Shown: piece after piece, positions 60,057 through 64,000 of the stretch
How positions within the stretch are numbered: the first letter of the stretch is position 1
Layout of the letters: every line of letters starts with the position of its first letter
Made by a program: the position numbers and the translations under genes
Source of the DNA: Pseudonocardia phyllosphaerae
GTDB taxonomy: Bacteria; Actinomycetota; Actinomycetes; Mycobacteriales; Pseudonocardiaceae
DNA length: 64,000 nucleotides
NCBI RefSeq assembly: GCF_046546475.1
Contig: NZ_JBKGXS010000013.1
Span: 1 to 64,000 of the forward strand
Direction of reading: 5' to 3'
The notes under the pieces: model-generated
Database searches by the model: none
What the model was told of the DNA's origin: nothing
What the model saw: the letters and a program-made list of their open reading frames with translations, nothing else

Positions 60057-61166
60057 CTATCGGGAACGCGTCCCGCGCAGCACCTCCGGAATGGTCTCGG
60101 TGATCACGCCGAGAGCCGGTTTAGGGCTGTCGTCGGAACGTGTGATCCCGTAGAGGTCTGACTTCGTCCTCCCGGCATCGTTCTGCCGGTCCTGGTAGTT
60201 GTAGATGATCAATGGACCTGCGAAGTCGTAGCCGGCCCATGCATGGATGGCGCGGGCGATCAGATCAGCCTGTTGGTCCTCGGTGGAGTTTCCGGGCGAC
60301 GTGCTGTCGCCGAACTCGGTGGCCCAGATCTTCTTGGCCGCATCTCCGTGGTCGATCATGATGCTGCGCGCGCTCACCGGCGTGTCCGCCATCTGCGACC
60401 AGCCGCTGTCCGGCTTGTACCTGCCGAAGTCCGATCGGAAGGTGTACGGGTGCCAGCCGACCCCGTCCAGGTACCGGCCTGCGCCGGCGTCGTACATGCC
60501 GCTGAGGTACTCAATGGGCGAGACGACCTTCCCCTCCACCGTGCCGGTCGGGGACAGCCCGGCGGATATGACCGTCGCCGAGGGGTCCGTCTTCTTGATC
60601 GCCGCGTAGGCCGCCTTGAGCAGCTCCGTGTACTTGGCCGGGTCGGGACTGGCCCAAGCCGACTGGATGTTGGGCTCGTTCCAGATCTCCCATGTGGTGC
60701 CCGGATACCGCTGCGCCGCCGTTGCCGCGAACCGTGCGAACTCGGCAGGGTCACGCGGCGGACAGGAGTCGCCCGTGCATCCTGCGGGCCTGGCCCAGGT
60801 CGGAGTTCCGTTCAGTACGGCGAGCGGTCGCACGCCTCGCGAGTGCAGCTGGGCGAAGGCCGTGTCGTATACGCCCCATCCGTACTGATCCGGTCCGCCG
60901 CTCTGGACACCGGTCCAAAGCATCTGGAACCGCACCCACCTCAGCCCAGCCGGCACGATCCGGTCGAGCATCGGAGCGATCTTGTACTGGTCGTAGTGGA
61001 TGTCTTCATGGATGCCGTAGAGGTCGGGCGGAGGCCGCTCTTCCGGCCCAGGAGGTGTGGCCGCTGGCACCGTGCACCCGCCCAGGAACAGAGCAGCGAG
61101 CGAGAGCAGAACAAGCAGGCTGCGCGGAGTGCCCCCTCGATACCGCACGTCGCCGCATCTTGCCAT
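60057..61166 (-). CDS. lipoprotein glycoside hydrolase, GH39/PslG-like
   Basis: 369 residues. A lipoprotein signal ends in the lipobox LGGC (Cys31). The TIM barrel opens with YGIHEDIHYDQYKIAPMLDRIVPAGLRWVRFQMLW. The acid/base Glu is in WEIWNEPN near residue 162 and the nucleophile Glu in IWATEFGDST near 283, in clan GH-A order. Pseudomonas PslG, a GH39 hydrolase encoded within an exopolysaccharide operon, is the functional parallel. It would sit on the outer face of the membrane and cut the polymer made by this locus. Confidence 0.8.
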   Translation of the reverse strand: MARCGDVRYRGGTPRSLLVLLSLAALFLGGCTVPAATPPGPEERPPPDLYGIHEDIHYDQYKIAPMLDRIVPAGLRWVRFQMLWTGVQSGGPDQYGWGVYDTAFAQLHSRGVRPLAVLNGTPTWARPAGCTGDSCPPRDPAEFARFAATAAQRYPGTTWEIWNEPNIQSAWASPDPAKYTELLKAAYAAIKKTDPSATVISAGLSPTGTVEGKVVSPIEYLSGMYDAGAGRYLDGVGWHPYTFRSDFGRYKPDSGWSQMADTPVSARSIMIDHGDAAKKIWATEFGDSTSPGNSTEDQQADLIARAIHAWAGYDFAGPLIIYNYQDRQNDAGRTKSDLYGITRSDDSPKPALGVITETIPEVLRGTRSR

Positions 61167-61281
61167 CCGGTTCTGTCCTCCCCGGGCCCCTGGGCCCCAC
61201 CGCCTACCCAGCGATCCATACGGACGCAGACCTCTACGTCACCTGTATCAAGGTGCTCGTCCGAAACTGTCCCGGCGTTAC

Positions 61282-61300
61282 GACTCGCGGCCAGCGAGTC
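61282..61300. terminator. hairpin after the minus-strand glycosyltransferase
   Basis: GACTCGC-GGCCA-GCGAGTC, exact 7-bp arms with a 5-base loop, 60 bases past the glycosyltransferase stop and 116 before the hydrolase start. It may be a terminator or a leader hairpin of the hydrolase gene. Confidence 0.4.
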
Positions 61301-61360
61301 ATAGACGAGCCCGTCGAGCCGAGTACGACAACGCCACGCGCAATCCCTGCTCGGATTCGA

Positions 61361-62548
61361 TCATCGGCCCAGCAGTCCGTCGGTGAATGCCGACGTTCCG
61401 AGAGCGACGGCGCGTGCTCGTGCCACCGCGGAGTAGTGGTTACGGTTACTCCCGACCACCCGAGCAGCAGCAGCAACCGAGCGTGCGTCCAGGCCGGCCA
61501 CTGCCCCGATACCCGTGGATCGAACGACGCGGGCGAGCCACCCACCGTCTGTCACGATCACGGGCGTACCACGAAGACTCGCCTCGGCGAGAATCCCGCT
61601 CGGTGCGTCGTTGTCGTGCAGTACAGCGGCCACGTCGAGATGGTTGAGCGCCGCGGCGAACTCCTCAGGGCTGAGCAGCCGGTCCACCAGGACGAGCCGT
61701 CCGGCTTCGCGAAGTGCTTGGGCGGGAGGGGTCCCGGTGTACTCGCGGATCTCGGGGTCGAGACGGCCGGCTGCGACAATCCTCAGAGACGGATCCACAG
61801 TCGCCGCTTCCACCAGCAACGGCAGGTTCTTGCGGGCGCCGATCACCCCCAGCACCCCCACTCGGACGGCTTCGGGGTCAGCGGGCGGCAGCCAGTCCGG
61901 AGGCTGGAGGGCGGGCTCGTCAGTCACGACGACCGGATCCGGCAGGCCGAGGACTCCCGGGTAGCCACGACGGCGGGCGACGATCCCGAACGCGTCGGTC
62001 AGGAACGAGACGCGAACCTGGGGAAACGTGCGTAGAAGCTGCACAAGCAACGGCTTGGCCAGCATCGCTGGGCGCAATCGTTCTGGTCCGCCGATCTCCG
62101 GGGTGCGCATGACCAGCAGCCGGATTTCCAGTGGCAGCGCGGGACTGCGTATCAGCAGCCATAGGACGGCAGCCAGGTGGCGGTCGGCGTCGGGGACCAC
62201 GAGAGTGCCCATCCCGGAATCGACGGCCGCACCGATCGCGGCTGACATCGTCGCTGACGTGTTCGGAGGCAGCAGAACCGTCTGTGTCTCCGGCCCGAGG
62301 TAAGTACGGAACTCGTCGGACTCGGACGCCTCCCTGCCGGTGATCACGACGCTGTGCCCGGGCCCCGCTGCGCGCACCAGATGGCCGAGATATTGGAGCC
62401 GGTGCCCCTCCGGCTCGGTCTCGAGAACGGCCACCCCTCCGGAGTGGGTACGGGTGTCCGCCACACGCCCGTCCGTCGATCCTCGCCGGACCAGCAGCGG
62501 GGAGAGAAGTCCTGCCACCCGGGCGACCAAACACCGGATCACCTGCAT
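61361..62548 (-). CDS. glycosyltransferase, GT-B type (diverged)
   Basis: 395 residues. The C-terminal half has the GT-B nucleotide-sugar module: VGVLGVIGARKNLPLLVEAA, RIVAAGRLDP, VDRLLSPEEFAAALNHLDVAAVLHDNDAPSGILAEASLRGTPVIVTDGGW. The N-terminal half is less typical. The ATG at 62548 follows AGGGGGTG. It would add a sugar to the lipid-linked repeat unit; donor and acceptor are unknown. It is divergent from the next glycosyltransferase. Confidence 0.75.
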   Translation of the reverse strand: MQVIRCLVARVAGLLSPLLVRRGSTDGRVADTRTHSGGVAVLETEPEGHRLQYLGHLVRAAGPGHSVVITGREASESDEFRTYLGPETQTVLLPPNTSATMSAAIGAAVDSGMGTLVVPDADRHLAAVLWLLIRSPALPLEIRLLVMRTPEIGGPERLRPAMLAKPLLVQLLRTFPQVRVSFLTDAFGIVARRRGYPGVLGLPDPVVVTDEPALQPPDWLPPADPEAVRVGVLGVIGARKNLPLLVEAATVDPSLRIVAAGRLDPEIREYTGTPPAQALREAGRLVLVDRLLSPEEFAAALNHLDVAAVLHDNDAPSGILAEASLRGTPVIVTDGGWLARVVRSTGIGAVAGLDARSVAAAARVVGSNRNHYSAVARARAVALGTSAFTDGLLGR

Positions 62549-62653
62549 GAACACCCCCTGTCCTCGTTCGTGGTCTGCGAGGTCCTCGCCCGATCGCCAC
62601 TCAGTGTTACCCGGGCCCCGTAACGTCGCGTCGCCGCCACCGAAGTCACTGAC

Positions 62654-63778
62654 ATGAGAATCGCCTGGCTCAACAACGTGCAGGCTCCGTACCGGGAGCC
62701 GATGTTCGTCGAGCTCGCCCGTCTCGTCGACCTGGAGGTCGGCTTCTTCGCCCGCCGCGAGCGCTTCCGCAACTTCGTCTGGCGACCGCATCCGGGCTAT
62801 CCGTCCTCGGTCCTTCCGTCGGTCCCACTCCCACTACCGCCGGCGGTTCGGCGCAGACTGGGTGAGGAGGTGGGCCTGCTGCGTCCCGGAGTCGTCGGTC
62901 GATTCCTGCGGGCCACGGACGCGCTCGTCGTGCAGGTCTGGTGGCAACCGGCGACCCTGCACGGCATCCTCGCCGCTCGGCGCCGGAGGATCCCCTACCT
63001 CATCTACGCCGAGAGCACGATGGCCAGCCGATCCGTAAAGAATGGTCCCGCTGACGCTCTCCGGTCGTGGGTCTTCCGCAATGCAGGAGCCGTTCTCGTA
63101 CCGGGGCCGTCCGCCGCCGCCGCTGCTTTGACGAACGGCACACCGGCCTCGCGCATCGTTGAGACCGTCAACTCGGTCGACGTCGAGATCTACGGACCGC
63201 GCGTGCGAGCGCTACGGGCACACACCCCCACCGAGGGCCCGCACCGTTTCGCCTGCATCGGCCAGTTGATCGAACGCAAGAACGTCCATTCCCTGCTCAG
63301 GGCGCTCGCGGCGACTGGCGGTGACGCCGTTCTGGAGATCGTGGGCGACGGCGTCGACAAGTCGGCGCTGCAAGCTCTGGCCATGGAACTCGGGATCGCC
63401 GACCGGGTGCGGTTTCTCGGTTTTCTACAGCCCCAGGACGTTCTCGAGGTGCTCGCCCGCTGCCACACACTGGCACTCCCCAGCACCGACGAAGTCTACG
63501 GCTACACCGCGCTGGAGGCGCATGTGGCCGGACTCAGAGTCATCGTTTCCGACCGATGCGGGATCGCGTCGAACCTCCGTGGACGCTGCGGCGTCGACGT
63601 CACCGAACCGGACGTGCCCGCGCTCACAGCAGCCCTGCGTAGAGCGGTTGCCGACGGACCGCGGTGGTTCGACGACACCGATACGTGGTTCGCCTCGCCC
63701 CGGCGGGCCGCCGAGGATGTGGTCTCCGCCGTTCGTCTGACCACCCGTCCTCAGCCGACCACGACATCAGGGAGCTGA
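62654..63778 (+). CDS. glycosyltransferase family 4 (GT-B)
   Basis: 374 residues. N-terminal WLNNVQAPYREPMFVELARL; the C-terminal module has RFACIGQLIERKNVHSLLRAL, LEIVGDGVDKSALQALAMELGIADRVRFLGFLQPQDVLEVLARC and the EVYGYTALEAHVAGLRVIVSD motif with the conserved Glu. It transfers a sugar from an activated donor during repeat-unit assembly. The following gene begins five bases after its stop. Confidence 0.87.
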   Translation: MRIAWLNNVQAPYREPMFVELARLVDLEVGFFARRERFRNFVWRPHPGYPSSVLPSVPLPLPPAVRRRLGEEVGLLRPGVVGRFLRATDALVVQVWWQPATLHGILAARRRRIPYLIYAESTMASRSVKNGPADALRSWVFRNAGAVLVPGPSAAAAALTNGTPASRIVETVNSVDVEIYGPRVRALRAHTPTEGPHRFACIGQLIERKNVHSLLRALAATGGDAVLEIVGDGVDKSALQALAMELGIADRVRFLGFLQPQDVLEVLARCHTLALPSTDEVYGYTALEAHVAGLRVIVSDRCGIASNLRGRCGVDVTEPDVPALTAALRRAVADGPRWFDDTDTWFASPRRAAEDVVSAVRLTTRPQPTTTSGS

Positions 63779-63783
63779 TCTAC

Positions 63784-64000
63784 GTGTCCGAACCCACCAA
63801 CGGTCCCGTCGTCTCGGTCTGCATTCCGCTATACAAGAAGGAACGCTTCGTCGCCCGAACCGTGCAGAGCGTGCTGGAACAGACCTTCACCGACTTCGAG
63901 CTCGTCGTCCTGCACAACGCGAGTCCCGATCGCAGCGCGGAGATTGTCGAGTCCTTCGATGACCCCAGAATCCGTATTTTTCATAATGCAGAGACCATCC
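63784..64000 (+). CDS. glycosyltransferase family 2 (partial, cut by window end)
   Basis: A GTG-initiated frame runs off the right edge. The 72 visible codons read as a GT-A start: VSVCIPLYKKERFVARTVQSVLEQTF, then DFELVVLHNASPDRSAEIVESF, with IRIFHNAE after it. The usual DNxSxD is HNASPD here. It continues the glycosyltransferase series of the exopolysaccharide locus. Confidence 0.85.
   Translation, partial: MSEPTNGPVVSVCIPLYKKERFVARTVQSVLEQTFTDFELVVLHNASPDRSAEIVESFDDPRIRIFHNAETI

Overview
The window is a very GC-rich chromosomal stretch from an actinomycete. Frequent GTG starts, overlapping ATGA/GTGA gene junctions, an IdeR/DtxR-type iron box, a mycothiol-dependent nitroreductase homologue, an Rpf-domain cell-wall enzyme and an F420-type LLM oxidoreductase all point to Actinomycetia. 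The overall gene style is most like Pseudonocardia or a relative; that genus-level guess is inference.

Left edge (1-1653): the end of an integrated element. A tyrosine-recombinase integrase sits just downstream of the 3' end of tRNA-Gly(TCC); the rest of the element lies outside the window. Next (1727-10454) is a four-gene operon on the minus strand: a stand-alone glutamate synthase large-subunit homologue, a CysJ-like diflavin reductase, a HemS/ChuS-like heme-handling protein and a MOSC protein. A DtxR/IdeR-like box overlaps its predicted -10 element, which suggests iron control. This is the most striking system in the window. A tRNA-Pro(TGG) follows.

From 10.6 to 25 kb there is a mosaic of small transcription units. 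They include a GNAT gene bracketed by a 67-69 bp repeat, YqeY, VOC, STAS, an ECF sigma factor coupled to an Asp23 protein with a zinc anti-sigma motif, a universal stress protein, a flavin monooxygenase, MerR and LysR regulators, a transporter plus acyl-CoA ligase pair, a HAD phosphatase, Nei-type glycosylase, RpiB, DUF429 and a metallo-beta-lactamase-fold hydrolase.

From 25.2 to 32.2 kb a GCS2/ATP-grasp fusion, an N-acetylglutaminylglutamine-type amidotransferase and an S9 peptidase form a probable small-peptide metabolism cluster. A Ser/Thr kinase, an Rpf protein with an unusual N-terminal domain, a decayed BrnT-like toxin with a surviving antitoxin, a mycothiol nitroreductase homologue, aminopeptidase N, a response regulator/histidine kinase pair and several conserved membrane or unknown proteins fill 32-44 kb.

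From 44.3 kb to the right edge lies an exopolysaccharide locus: UDP-glucose dehydrogenase, dTDP-sugar genes, an aminotransferase, an oxidoreductase/epimerase pair, a WcaF-like acetyltransferase, Wzx flippase, Wzy-like polymerase, a Wzz/BY-kinase fusion, a GH39-like lipoprotein and three glycosyltransferases, the last one cut by the window end. A GPP34 gene and a PhoD-type phosphatase gene interrupt it. Codon use changes inside rfbA and becomes less extreme from about 55.5 kb onward, consistent with horizontal exchange of polysaccharide genes. No stretch longer than 300 bases lacks a gene.
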